A program made the translations under genes and the position numbers. From NCBI RefSeq assembly GCF_016583565.1, contig NZ_NRRF01000007.1, forward strand, positions 62,001 through 126,000: DNA of 64,000 bases, given 5' to 3'. Below, in pieces: positions 24,596 to 34,091 of the stretch (positions are counted from its first letter, which is position 1; every line of letters begins with the position of its first letter). Below the pieces are notes generated by a model. It was not told the origin of the DNA. It saw nothing but the letters and a program-made list of their open reading frames with translations, and did not search any database. The DNA comes from Thiocystis violacea. GTDB taxonomy: Bacteria; Pseudomonadota; Gammaproteobacteria; Chromatiales; Chromatiaceae.

Positions 24596-26032
24596 TTACC
24601 CAGTCCCAACCGGGATTGAGAAGGTCCAGAAGTTGACGACGAAGTGGGTCAGTATGCTCGCGAAATAGCCGAGCGCGATGTACTTGGTCCAGCGCAGGTG
24701 CTCGAAGAAGGTGTAGATGCCCTTGGTTTGGCCCATGAGCGCAACCCCTGCCGCCGAGCCGATCGAGAGCAGGCTGCCGCCGACACCGGCCGTGAGGGTG
24801 ACCAGGAGCCACTGGCCCTGCGACATCTCCGGATTCATGGTGAGCACGGCGAACATCACCGGGATGTTGTCGACGATTGCGGAGAGGATGCCGACTAGGG
24901 TGTTGGCCACTGTCGCGCCGAGACCGACATAGACCAGCTCAGAGGCCAGCGCCAGATAACCGATGAAGCCCAGGCCGCCGACGCAGAGCACCACGCCGTA
25001 GAAGAAGAGCAGGGTGTCCCATTCGGCACGGGCGACCTTGTTGAAAATGTCGAAGGGCATGGTGTCCTCGACATTCCCCGCCTTGACAGTCGCGAGTTCG
25101 CCGGTGCGCACCAGAAAGTAGCCGAAGAACTTCAGGTAGGCGAGCCCCGTCATCATGCCGAGTACCGGCGGCAGGTGCAGGAAGCTGTGCACGCTCACGG
25201 CCGTGGCAATGGTCGCGAGGAAGAGCAGCACGATTCGCCGCGCACCGCGTTTCATAGGCGTCTGTTCCTCATGCGGCGGCGGCTTCAGGTCCGGGACCGC
25301 GCGGTACATGAAATAGGCCGGCACCAGGTAATTCACGAGCGATGGGATGAAGAGCAGGAAAAAGGCCTGGAAGTCGATGATGCCCCTCTGCCAGACCATG
25401 AGGGTGGTGATGTCGCCAAATGGACTGAAGGCACCGCCCGCATTGGCGGCGACGACGATGTTGATGCAGGCGAGGGCGACGAACCTCGGGCTCTCGATCC
25501 CTACGGCCATGACTACCGCGCACATCAATAGGGCTGTGGTGAGATTGTCCGCGACCGGGGAGATGAAGAAGGCCAGGAAGCCCGTCAGCCAGAACAGCTT
25601 TCGGTACCCGTAGCCGCCGCGCACCAGCCACCCGCGCAAGGCCTCGAAGACGTTGCGCTCTTCCATGGTGTTGATATAGGTCATGGCGACCAACAGGAAG
25701 AAGAAGAGCTCGGCGTACTCCAGGATGTTGTGCCGCAGCGCCTCGCTGACGACACGCGAATCCCCCTCGTGTGTCGTGTAGAAGTAGGCGACAAGGATCC
25801 AGATCACACCCGCCGCCAGCACGACCGGTTTTGACTTGCGCAGCTGCGTGAATTCCTCGGCCATCACCAGGCCGTAGGCCATGACGAAGATCAGGATGGC
25901 AGCGTAGCCGACCCATGAGGTTGTGAGGTCGAGGTGCGTGGCGCCGCTGGAAGCGATGGCCAGGCTCGGCATGCTGAGAGACGAGATCGAGAGCAGCAGA
26001 ACGACGAGTGCTCGAGTCACCGCGGATTGCAT
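24596..26032 (-). CDS. nhaD: Na+/H+ antiporter NhaD
   Basis: From the ATG at 26032, preceded by AGGGTGAT, the 478-residue protein starts with a signal-like hydrophobic segment (ALVVLLLSISSLSMPSLA) and has about a dozen membrane segments. NhaD hallmarks are present: FISPVADNLTTALLMCAVVMA, NIVVAANAGGAFSPFGDITTLMVWQ, SAIVDNIPVMFAVLTMNPEMS and GSLLSIGSAAGVALMGQ. NhaD exchanges Na+ or Li+ for protons at alkaline pH in marine and haloalkaliphilic bacteria. An upstream in-frame extension to 26266 is not protein-like. The gene stands alone, convergent with serB. Confidence 0.94.
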   Translation of the reverse strand: MQSAVTRALVVLLLSISSLSMPSLAIASSGATHLDLTTSWVGYAAILIFVMAYGLVMAEEFTQLRKSKPVVLAAGVIWILVAYFYTTHEGDSRVVSEALRHNILEYAELFFFLLVAMTYINTMEERNVFEALRGWLVRGGYGYRKLFWLTGFLAFFISPVADNLTTALLMCAVVMAVGIESPRFVALACINIVVAANAGGAFSPFGDITTLMVWQRGIIDFQAFFLLFIPSLVNYLVPAYFMYRAVPDLKPPPHEEQTPMKRGARRIVLLFLATIATAVSVHSFLHLPPVLGMMTGLAYLKFFGYFLVRTGELATVKAGNVEDTMPFDIFNKVARAEWDTLLFFYGVVLCVGGLGFIGYLALASELVYVGLGATVANTLVGILSAIVDNIPVMFAVLTMNPEMSQGQWLLVTLTAGVGGSLLSIGSAAGVALMGQTKGIYTFFEHLRWTKYIALGYFASILTHFVVNFWTFSIPVGTG

Positions 26033-27115
26033 CGAATCACCCTTTTTCGCTGGCGTGAGTTGATCAAGGACGCTGGTGCGTCCGTTCCCCTCTATTTTGC
26101 CCGCAAATGCCGCGGCTGACATCTCGGCCGGCGATCGGTTGATGCGGCCGCCCTCTCTGCGCACTGCCGAGTGGATGAGTCTCATGTGATTCCTTCCCGG
26201 CGCACCGCGCTGTCCTGCCTGTTGGGCGTCTGACTGCGATCGACCAAGATCGGGTTGTGCGCGCATTTCGTAACTCGGGCGCTTCCTGCTCAGGCTCCTC
26301 GTATTCGCGTCTTTCGTGGTGAATGCTATTGAGGCAACCTCTTTCAGGCATTCAATGGGTCTTGGAGCGGCCTCTTTCGTTTTTCATGATTCGATAAGAA
26401 GCGATTCGAACGAGTCGCTCGGTTTCTCTCTTTCGCCAATCGGCTCGTCATTTTGATTCGGCGAATACCTGAAGCGTGAATCTCCGCCGATTCCTGCTCT
26501 GCATTCTATTTATAGGTTCCCGCGCCGACGTTTGGTTTTTCATTCCCGTTTTTTATCTCGAATGAGTAGATCCTCGAACGCTTCGTCTTTGTCTTTCTTG
26601 TCGTCTTGCGTCAAAGGCGGGCACTCATTGTGGTCTGTTACTGAGTCGTCGGGTGTGTTCTGTGCGTCCGTGGTTGTCACCGTTCAGTCTTGAGGGTCAT
26701 GCCGGTTGGTGGGGCGCACGGGCGAGCGCGAGATCCACGGAGCCAGGCTTTGACGCTGGTGGGTTGCACCCTGGGTTCTGTCTGGACGGATGAGCCTCGT
26801 CAACCGGCCCGGGCGCATGAGCAAGGCCCTTTTCTCTTCTCGCAAGCTGCGGTTTTCTTTTTCTCGAAGGCCTTGTGTGATGGGCGTCTCGATTCGCTGT
26901 GTGACGAATATCCCTATTCTCTAGCCCGCTTTCCTCTCCGAGTTCAATTGCCGTCTGCATCACAGTTTGATTCTGCGCGAGTTGGTTAACTTGTTCCCGA
27001 GCTTGATTGAAATGTGGTTTGCGTCCTCTGCTCCTTCTTCAGACTGCAAACCCAAATCGAGATCCAGTTAACACAAACGAATTCGATACGCTCAGGACTG
27101 CTTAAGGTGATTGCC
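26033..27115. other. Long gene-poor region with lower GC
   Basis: About 1.08 kb between divergent nhaD and the PKD-protein gene. From about 26350 to 27060 the sequence is visibly richer in A/T and in T-runs than its neighbours. Short open frames (for example 26690-26989) lack ribosome-binding sites and look noncoding. The repeated word GATTCGA (near 26389 and 26404) and the small palindrome ATTCGGCGAAT near 26456-26466 are the only structures seen. It may hold long regulatory leaders for both flanking genes or decayed DNA. Confidence 0.5.
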
Positions 27116-28687
27116 ATGATGCGCCCCCTTCAAAGTTACTCGCCGCTCAAGGGTTGTGATCTGAGTTCCATTCTCGGGTCCGCATTCAAAGCAGCCGTGC
27201 TTTTCGGACTAACGGCGATGGCAAATGGGGCGGCTGGAGCGGTAACCCAGGTCGTCGATCTCCAGTGGGACGCGGTGGACGACGTTCGCGTCGACCACTA
27301 CGAGCTCCGCTATGGTCCGACGAGCGGGCAGTATGACAACACGACGACGACGACTCTCACTGAGGCATCGGTCGAGCTGACCGCGTCGGGGACGACCTAC
27401 TTCGCCGTGCGCGCCTGCGATGCGTCAGCCGCGAACTGCAGCGCCTTCTCGAACGAGATTTCCGTAACCCCTTCTGCGGGGGAAGGGCAAGAGACCGAAA
27501 GCCCCCTCGTCGTGGATTTCTCGGCAAGCACCCTGTCTGGCTCGGCGCCTCTGACCGTCACCTTCTCCGATCTGTCGTCAGCACAGTCCAGTAGCGGGGC
27601 CTCATCCGATTGGGATGCGCCTCAGGTCGCTGCTTCCGCCGAGTCCTCCGCGAGCTTGGTGACGACACGTGCTTGGGATTTTGGCGATGGTGGTCAGAGC
27701 AACGCAGGTAAGGCCGTGCATACCTACTCCGTGCCTGGTACCTACACGGTTAGTCTGACAGTCAATGGCCCCAATGGTACGGCGTCCGAGACGAAAGTTG
27801 CTTACATTAGCGTTCTGGCGACGGCTGCGAGCTCCGCATCATCCGGCGGTACCTCGGCGACCGCGAGCACGACCTCTGAGACTGCTGTCATCCAAGCGCT
27901 GCCCATCGAGATCGGCGATATGCAGATCAATCACAACTGGAAACGCATCGATTTCCAACAGGCGTTCGAAAACCCGATCGTGGTCGCGAAAGGTCTGAGC
28001 AGCATTGGTGCCGATCCGGCGGTGATTCGCATCCGCGACGTCGACAGCACGGGTTTCTGGGTTCGGGTGCAGGAATGGGACTACCTGAATGGTTGGCACG
28101 CGACCGAGCTGGCAAGCTACATCGCGATGGAGCGCGGCCAGTATGAGCTGCCGAACGGTATCCTGGTGGAGGCCGGCTCTCTGACGACGGATGCGACCGC
28201 TGCCTTCCAGTTCCAGGAGCTTGGCGCAGGTTTCTCGAAGGCGCCCGTGGTGTTCGCTTCGATCAATAGCGTCAACGAGGAAGACGCCGTCACCTCGCGG
28301 ATCAGACAGACCAGCGCGAACGGCTTTTTCGTGAAGATGCAAGAACAAGAACTCAACAGCCAGACCCATGCGGCGGAGCGAATCGACTACATCGCCTGGC
28401 AGGCGTCCTCGGTCGAAGTGGATGGGATGCGTTTCGACGTCGGCTTTGCCCCGAGCGGGATCAACCAAGATCGTTCCACGCTGGCCTACGACAACGCCTT
28501 TGGCGACGCGCCGGTCTTCCTGGCCGACATGCAAACCACGAATGGTTCGGATCCTTGTTCCCTGCGCTTGAAGGACATGACGACCGGCTCTGTCAAGATG
28601 TGGGTTCAGGAGGAGCAGTCGAAGGATTCCGAGCTCGGACACCTCTCCGAAACCGTCGGATACTTCGTGGCAGAGCTGGCTGACTAA
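27116..28687 (+). CDS. Secreted protein with FN3-like, PKD and three C-terminal H-type-lectin-like repeats
   Basis: The start at 27116 (or the next codon) has AAGGTGA 5-8 bases upstream and gives 523 residues. A signal-like hydrophobic stretch (about 21-42, ending NGAAGA) is followed by an FN3-like domain (45-118), a PKD domain (130-233; AWDFGDGGQSNAGKAVHTYS and PGTYTVSLTV) interrupted by a Ser-rich insert near 153-183, and a Ser/Thr/Ala linker. Three related repeats follow near 284-352, 374-443 and 462-521, each with a FxxPVVxA-like strand and a V[RKW]xQE strand. They resemble H-type lectin folds; this is a judgement by eye. Carbohydrate or surface binding is inferred. Codon use is more A/T-rich at the 5' end. 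A clear terminator follows. Confidence 0.8.
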   Translation: MMRPLQSYSPLKGCDLSSILGSAFKAAVLFGLTAMANGAAGAVTQVVDLQWDAVDDVRVDHYELRYGPTSGQYDNTTTTTLTEASVELTASGTTYFAVRACDASAANCSAFSNEISVTPSAGEGQETESPLVVDFSASTLSGSAPLTVTFSDLSSAQSSSGASSDWDAPQVAASAESSASLVTTRAWDFGDGGQSNAGKAVHTYSVPGTYTVSLTVNGPNGTASETKVAYISVLATAASSASSGGTSATASTTSETAVIQALPIEIGDMQINHNWKRIDFQQAFENPIVVAKGLSSIGADPAVIRIRDVDSTGFWVRVQEWDYLNGWHATELASYIAMERGQYELPNGILVEAGSLTTDATAAFQFQELGAGFSKAPVVFASINSVNEEDAVTSRIRQTSANGFFVKMQEQELNSQTHAAERIDYIAWQASSVEVDGMRFDVGFAPSGINQDRSTLAYDNAFGDAPVFLADMQTTNGSDPCSLRLKDMTTGSVKMWVQEEQSKDSELGHLSETVGYFVAELAD

Positions 28688-28712
28688 CAGCATCACAGCC
28701 TTCCCGAACCGG

Positions 28713-28739
28713 AAAGCGCCTCCTCGTGAGGCGCTTTTT
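28713..28739 (+). terminator. Rho-independent terminator after the PKD-protein gene
   Basis: The 10-base arms AAAGCGCCTC (28713-28722) and GAGGCGCTTT (28728-28737) pair perfectly around a 5-base loop and run into TTTTT. Confidence 0.88.
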
Positions 28740-29239
28740 GCGTTCTGGCCCAACAGAATCCTGTCTATTCGGCTCGGGCGGCGGCCACCCATGCGGGTGG
28801 TCGCTCGGGTCGAGCCTGTGCCTTGCTCAAAGATGGTCAAGGGCGCGCATCCTCTGTCTCCGCCCGGGGCGCGCGGATCCGCGTGCCGGGCCTGCGCCTG
28901 GAAACACAGGGCCGCCTCGGGTACCATAATAACAAGCGGATTTTTCAATGGATTTGGCGCAAGCAAGCGCTGACGCAGCGTGGCGCTGTAGAGGCGTCTG
29001 TCAGGGAAACACCACTGGCATTGCAGGCGGAGCGTTCAGCTGCGACCTTGCCCTTGCGGCGCGTATCTGGCGCGATTCGATCCGGCCCGACGACCTGGAT
29101 CCTTGACGCCTCGCTGTCCCGCGCGGGCTGTCGCTCCGCCCCTGTGCCGCCTGCTCCGGTGTCGGTCGCCAACCCGCTTGGTGCGCTGGATGGGGCGGCT
29201 GCCGTCGATGTGTTTGCCCCAGTACGAGGAGAGAGCTTC
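28740..29239. other. 500-bp leader region upstream of the NAGGN operon
   Basis: No supported gene lies here; an open frame continuous with the amidotransferase runs through it but is Arg/Ala-rich and unlike the family. An AT-rich island at 28921-28950 (containing CCATAATAAC and ATTTTTCAA) stands out and could contain the operon promoter. Osmotic control would be expected for the pathway, but no defined operator was recognised. Confidence 0.35.
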
Positions 29240-31015
29240 ATGTGTGGTTTTTGCGGTGAAATCCGCTTCGATGATGCCCCTATCGATCTCGGCGCCCTGA
29301 GCGCCATGAACGCGGCCATGATCCCGCGCGGCCCGGATGGCCACGGGATATGGCAGCAGGGGGGCGTCGCTCTGGCCCATCGACGGCTCTCGATCATCGA
29401 CCTGAGCAGCCATGCCGCCCAGCCGATGATCGACAGCGAGCTTGGACTCACGGTCGCCTTCAATGGTTGTATCTATAACTACGAAGAGTTGCGCGTTGAG
29501 CTGCAGGCGAAGGGCTATCGCTTCTTCTCCCACGGGGATACGGAAGTCGTCCTCAAGGCGTATCACGCCTGGGGTGCCGACTGTGTGGATCGCTTTCATG
29601 GCATGTTTGCCTTCGCCATCGCCGAGCGCGACTCCGGTCGTCTGACCCTGGTGCGCGACCGGCTGGGGATCAAGCCTCTCTATTATGCCGAGGTCAAGGG
29701 AGCGATGCGGTTTGCCTCGACCTTGCCGGCCGTGCTGGCGGGTGGGGGCGTCTCGACGGAGATCGATCCGGTCGCTCTCCACTACTACATGCACTTCCAT
29801 GCGGTCGTGCCTGCCCCGCACACCATCCTTGCGGGCGTGCGCAAGCTCCCGCCGGCGACCATCCGCACCATCGAGCCCAACGGTCGCTTTCGCGATCGCA
29901 CCTATTGGGAGCCGGTCTTCGAGGCACGGCCCGAGGAGCGCGGCCTGAGGTTCGAGGATTGGCAGGAGCGGGTTCTGGCCAGCCTGCGGACGGCCGTCAA
30001 ACGTCGTCTCGTGGCGGACGTGGACGTCGGTGTCTTGCTCTCCGGTGGGCTGGACTCCAGTCTCATCGTCGGCCTTCTTGCGGAGCACGGGCAGCAGGGA
30101 CTCAATACCTTTTCCGTCGGCTTCGAGAGCGTCGGCGAGGAGGTTGGCGACGAGTTCCAATATTCGGACCTCATCGCGAAACACTACGGTACCACTCACC
30201 ATAAGATTCGGGTGGATTCCGCCTCCCGGTTACTGCCGGAGCTGCCGAGCTGTGTGCGGGCGATGTCCGAGCCCATGGTGAGCCATGACGTCATCGGTTT
30301 CTACCTCCTCTCTCAGGAAGTCGCCAAGCACGTCAAGGTGGTGCAGAGCGGTCAGGGCGCCGACGAGGTCTTCGCTGGCTATCACTGGTATCCGCCCATG
30401 GTCGGCAGCCTCGATCCGGAGGCCGACTATGCACGCGCCTTCTGCGACCGCAGTCACGAGGATTACGGCCGTGCGGTCCACGCGCGCTTTCACGGCGAGG
30501 ACGACAGCCGTGCCTTCATTCGATCGCATTTCGCCCGGTCTGGCGCGGATGCGCCAGTCGACAAGGCGTTGCGCCTGGACCAGCAGATCATGCTGGTCGA
30601 CGACCCGGTCAAGCGTGTCGACAACATGACCATGGCCTGGGGGCTCGAGGCGCGCGTCCCCTTCCTGGACCATGAGCTGGTCGAGCTGGCGGCGCGTATG
30701 CCGGACGAGCACAAGCTGTGCGACGACGGCAAGGGTGTGCTCAAGGCGATCGGGCGGAAGGTGATTCCGAGCGAGGTCATCGATCGGCCCAAAGGCTACT
30801 TCCCCGTCCCCGCTCTGAAATACCTGCGTGGTCAGGTCCTGGATACGGTGCGGGATGTGTTGCACTCCCAGCGCGCCCGCGAGCGTGAGCTCTTCCAGAC
30901 CGCCTATGTCGATGAACTGCTGGCTGCGCCGGACGATCACATCACGCCGCTGCGCGGCTCGAAGCTCTGGCAAGTCGCCCTGCTGGAGATGTGGTTGCAG
31001 GAGCAGGGTGTCTGA
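29240..31015 (+). CDS. N-acetylglutaminylglutamine amidotransferase (NAGGN synthesis, AsnB-like)
   Basis: Starting at the ATG at 29240 (GAGGAGAGAG upstream), the 591-residue protein has an N-terminal class II glutaminase (MCGFCGEIRFDD with Cys2 as nucleophile; IPRGPDGHGIW; AFNGCIYNYEELR) and a C-terminal asparagine-synthetase domain with the PP-loop VLLSGGLDSSLIVGLLAEHG. It is the trio-type amidotransferase that amidates N-acetylglutaminylglutamine to the neutral osmolyte NAGGN. The call rests on the next two genes, a GNAT/ATP-grasp synthetase and an M42 hydrolase, which together define this cluster. The true asnB function is less likely for that reason. Confidence 0.92.
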   Translation: MCGFCGEIRFDDAPIDLGALSAMNAAMIPRGPDGHGIWQQGGVALAHRRLSIIDLSSHAAQPMIDSELGLTVAFNGCIYNYEELRVELQAKGYRFFSHGDTEVVLKAYHAWGADCVDRFHGMFAFAIAERDSGRLTLVRDRLGIKPLYYAEVKGAMRFASTLPAVLAGGGVSTEIDPVALHYYMHFHAVVPAPHTILAGVRKLPPATIRTIEPNGRFRDRTYWEPVFEARPEERGLRFEDWQERVLASLRTAVKRRLVADVDVGVLLSGGLDSSLIVGLLAEHGQQGLNTFSVGFESVGEEVGDEFQYSDLIAKHYGTTHHKIRVDSASRLLPELPSCVRAMSEPMVSHDVIGFYLLSQEVAKHVKVVQSGQGADEVFAGYHWYPPMVGSLDPEADYARAFCDRSHEDYGRAVHARFHGEDDSRAFIRSHFARSGADAPVDKALRLDQQIMLVDDPVKRVDNMTMAWGLEARVPFLDHELVELAARMPDEHKLCDDGKGVLKAIGRKVIPSEVIDRPKGYFPVPALKYLRGQVLDTVRDVLHSQRARERELFQTAYVDELLAAPDDHITPLRGSKLWQVALLEMWLQEQGV

Positions 31016-31027
31016 ACCCATTCCTAC

Positions 31028-31070
31028 CGATCGATTCCCGATCGATTCCCGATCGAAGCGATTTCGATCG
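31028..31070. repeat. 11-bp tandem repeat running into a hairpin
   Basis: Two and a half copies of CGATCGATTCC (31028-31056) are followed directly by a perfect 8-bp stem, CGATCGAA at 31050-31057 with TTCGATCG at 31063-31070, around a 5-base loop. It lies just after the amidotransferase stop, inside the operon, and has no U-tract. It may stabilise or divide the message. Confidence 0.6.
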
Positions 31071-31222
31071 CGACAGGGGTGCCGACCCACATGGCAGGTC
31101 TTGGCGGCGTCCGGCGGCGGCGTGGATGCTGGGCAATCCCGGTCCGGTCGTCGACATCGGCCGGATAGGGCGGCGGACAGGCATCCCGACCACGGCGAGT
31201 GACGCAGAAAGGACAGCTGACG

Positions 31223-32971
31223 ATGAGTATGAAAGAACGCTTCCATCACCGTCTCGAGCGCAGCAGGGCGCCCTCCGTCAAGAATTGGGATCGACAGCCG
31301 AGGGCCGACCAGTCCTTGGGTCAGTCCGCCACCGTTGATTGTGGCTGGGGTCGCCTGCTCTTTGGGCAGACATTCACTGACCCCAAGGTGCTCGCCAACG
31401 CGCTGCAGGACGAGCGCGCTGGAAAGCGCGACGTCGCGCTCTATCTCAGCGATCCTCATGTCGTCCTGTCCTACGCGCCGCAGGATCTCTTTCTCGACCC
31501 CTCGCACACCTTTCGGCTCTGGTTCGAGCGTTACCAATCCTGCCAACGCCGCCCCAAGGGCTTCCATGTGCGTCTGCTCAACAGTCTTGCGGACGCCGAG
31601 GCCATTCAGCGGCTCTACATCAGTCGCCGAATGGTGCCTCCCGGCGCGGACTTCATCTGGGAGAATCGGACCTCCAAGGTGCTGAGCTACTGGGTCGCCG
31701 AGGACGAGCAGGATGGCGTGATTCTCGGCGTCGTCAACGGCGTGGATCACGGCGCCGCGTTCGACGACCCCGAGAACGGCGCAAGCCTCTGGGCGCTGGC
31801 GGTCGATCCGCAGGCGCCTTATCCCGGAATTGGCGAGACCCTGGTTCGGCAGGTCATCGAGTACTACCTGGCCAGGGGCCGCGCCTTTCTGGATTTGTCG
31901 GTCATCCATGACAATCTCAACGCGATTCGGCTCTACCGCAAGCTTGGTTTCCAGCGCGTCCCAGCCTTCGCGCTGAAGAACAAGAATGCCTTCAACGAGC
32001 CACTCTTCATTGGGCGTCAGCCCGAGGCCAATCTGAACCCCTACGCCAGCATCATCGTCAACGAGGCGCGCCGGCGCGGCATCGGAATCGAGGTCATCGA
32101 TGCCGAGGCCGGCTACTTCGCGCTCATTCTTGGTGGGCGGCGGATCGTTTGCCGCGAGAGCCTGAGCGAGCTGACCAGCGCGGTGGCCATGAGTCGCTGT
32201 GACGATAAGGCGATCACGCATCGGCTGCTCAAAAGGGCCGGGCTGCGGGTGCCCGAGCAGGCCAGGTATGAGGCGCTCGATCAGGCCGAGGCCTTTCTCT
32301 CCAAGCTCGGCAGCCTGGTCGTCAAGCCGGCGAGGGGCGAGCAGGGGGCGGGCATTAGCGTCGACGTGCGCGATGCCAAGACGCTGGAGCATGCGGTCGC
32401 GGCGGCGCGGCGCGTTTGCGATGTGGTCATTCTTGAGGAATTCGTCGCTGGCGATGACCTGCGGATCGTCGTGATCGATTTCCAGGTCGTCGCCGCGGCC
32501 ATTCGCCGCGCGGCGCATGTGGTGGGCACGGGTCAGCACAGCATCCGGGATCTGATCCAGGCGCAGAGCCGCCGCCGTCGCGCCGCCACTGGGGGAGAAA
32601 GCTCTATCCCCATGGATGCCGAGACGGAGCGCTGCGTGCGACACTTCGGGCATGAAATGAACGACATCCTGCCGGAGGGCGAGTATCTTCAGGTGCGCAA
32701 GACGGCGAATCTGCATACCGGCGGCACGATTCACGACGTGACAGCCGAATTGCACCCCAAACTGGCGGAAGCGGCTTGCGCGGCCTCGCGTGTGCTGGAT
32801 ATCCCGGTGACCGGGCTGGATTTCATCGTCCCGGCGGTTGGTGAGCCGGATTACGTCATCATCGAGGCCAACGAGCGCCCGGGGCTGGCGAACCATGAGC
32901 CTCAGCCAACGGCTGAGCGTTTCGTGGATCTCTTGTTCCCGCAGACCGTTTTTCGGGAGGATTATTCTTGA
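31223..32971 (+). CDS. ngg: N-acetylglutaminylglutamine synthetase (GNAT plus ATP-grasp fusion)
   Basis: The ATG at 31223 follows AAAGGA and gives 582 residues. An N-terminal segment and a GNAT acetyltransferase domain (about 100-270; LWALAVDPQAPYPGIGETLVRQVIEYY, IHDNLNAIRLYRKLGFQRVP) precede an ATP-grasp ligase (about 300-580; KLGSLVVKPARGEQGAGIS, VILEEFVAGDDLRIVVID, VPDYVIIEANERPGL-like end). It would acetylate glutamine and join a second glutamine to make the dipeptide precursor of NAGGN. It follows the amidotransferase and overlaps the next gene by 4 bases. A GTG at 31199 could add 8 residues but is less well placed. Confidence 0.92.
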   Translation: MSMKERFHHRLERSRAPSVKNWDRQPRADQSLGQSATVDCGWGRLLFGQTFTDPKVLANALQDERAGKRDVALYLSDPHVVLSYAPQDLFLDPSHTFRLWFERYQSCQRRPKGFHVRLLNSLADAEAIQRLYISRRMVPPGADFIWENRTSKVLSYWVAEDEQDGVILGVVNGVDHGAAFDDPENGASLWALAVDPQAPYPGIGETLVRQVIEYYLARGRAFLDLSVIHDNLNAIRLYRKLGFQRVPAFALKNKNAFNEPLFIGRQPEANLNPYASIIVNEARRRGIGIEVIDAEAGYFALILGGRRIVCRESLSELTSAVAMSRCDDKAITHRLLKRAGLRVPEQARYEALDQAEAFLSKLGSLVVKPARGEQGAGISVDVRDAKTLEHAVAAARRVCDVVILEEFVAGDDLRIVVIDFQVVAAAIRRAAHVVGTGQHSIRDLIQAQSRRRRAATGGESSIPMDAETERCVRHFGHEMNDILPEGEYLQVRKTANLHTGGTIHDVTAELHPKLAEAACAASRVLDIPVTGLDFIVPAVGEPDYVIIEANERPGLANHEPQPTAERFVDLLFPQTVFREDYS

Positions 32972-34077
32972 AGTTGCCGACGATCGACTCGGACTATCTG
33001 GTCGATATCTTACTGAAGCTGCTCTTCACACCCAGTCCTTCCGGCTACACGGATCGGGCTGTCCACCTGGTCAGCGAGGAGTTGGAGCGGTTGTCCGTGC
33101 CCTTCGAGTTGACGCGACGCGGGGCCATTCGCGCCACGCTCTCCGGCAAGGTCTCTGAGCCGGATCGCGCCATCGTTGCCCATATCGATACCCTCGGGGC
33201 CATGGTCAAGGGCCTCAAAGACAACGGCCGGCTGGTGCTGGTGCCGGTCGGTCATTGGAACGCGCGTTTCGCCGAGGGCGCGCGCGCGACGCTCTTCACG
33301 GATACCGGGCAGTGGCGCGGCACCATCCTTCCGCTCAAGGCCTCTGGGCACACCTTTGCGCCCGAGATCGATAACCAGCCCGGCGGCTGGGATCATGTCG
33401 AGTTTCGGATCGACTCCAGGGTGAGGGGTCTCGAGGACCTATTGCGGCTTGGCGTGCATGTAGGGGACTTCCTCGCCATCGATACGACCCCGGAGATCAC
33501 GGACACCGGCTTCATCAACGCGCGGCATCTGGACGACAAGGCCGGTGCCGCCGTGCTGCTGGCGGCCATCGAAGCGGTGACGCGTGAGGGCTTGAAGCTG
33601 CCGGTCGACTGCCATCCGCTCTTCACGATCTCGGAGGAGATCGGCTCCGGGGCCTCTGCCGCCCTGCATCAGGATGTGGCTGAGATGCTGACCATCGATA
33701 ACGGCACCTCGGCGCCTGGCCAGAACTCGAGCGAGTTTGGCGTCACCATCGCCATGGCCGACCAAAGTGGCCCTTTCGATTATCACCTGACGCATCGGGT
33801 GATCCAGCTCTGTCAGGAGTTTGCCATCCCGCATCAGCGCGACGTCTTTAAATACTACCGCTCGGACAGTGCCGCGGCGCTCGAGGCGGGGAATGACGTG
33901 CGAACCGCGCTCGTCACCTTTGGTATCGACGCATCACATGGTTACGAGCGCATCCATCTCGACGCCTTGGAGTCGCTCGCCAGGCTGGTGGGCATCTATA
34001 TGCAGGGGCCGCCCCTCTACAGCCGTGACCGCTATGGTATCGGGCCGCGCGCCGGCTTCCCGACGCTGCCGGGTTAG
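32968..34077 (+). CDS. NAGGN-cluster M42-family peptidase/hydrolase
   Basis: The 369-residue product starts at a TTG that overlaps the previous stop (TTGA) and has GGGAGG upstream. It shows M42 aminopeptidase features: AHIDTLGAMVKGLKDNGRL (metal-binding His and Asp), INARHLDDKAGAAVLLAAIE, FTISEEIGSGAS with the catalytic Glu pair, and GIDASHGYERIHLDALESL near the C-terminus. Homologs are the third member of the NAGGN trio. It may recycle or trim the osmolyte or its precursors; its exact substrate is not established. Translational coupling to the synthetase is evident. Confidence 0.92.
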   Translation: MKLPTIDSDYLVDILLKLLFTPSPSGYTDRAVHLVSEELERLSVPFELTRRGAIRATLSGKVSEPDRAIVAHIDTLGAMVKGLKDNGRLVLVPVGHWNARFAEGARATLFTDTGQWRGTILPLKASGHTFAPEIDNQPGGWDHVEFRIDSRVRGLEDLLRLGVHVGDFLAIDTTPEITDTGFINARHLDDKAGAAVLLAAIEAVTREGLKLPVDCHPLFTISEEIGSGASAALHQDVAEMLTIDNGTSAPGQNSSEFGVTIAMADQSGPFDYHLTHRVIQLCQEFAIPHQRDVFKYYRSDSAAALEAGNDVRTALVTFGIDASHGYERIHLDALESLARLVGIYMQGPPLYSRDRYGIGPRAGFPTLPG

Positions 34078-34091
34078 GGGCGGGCCGGGTG

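Noticed and set aside
26690-26989. 99-residue frame in the long gap upstream of the PKD gene
   Set aside because: No ribosome-binding site, no recognised domain and noncoding-like composition.
28823-29239. N-terminal extension of the amidotransferase (139 residues)
   Set aside because: The extension is low-complexity and unlike the family; class II amidotransferases need the Cys directly after the initiator Met at 29240.
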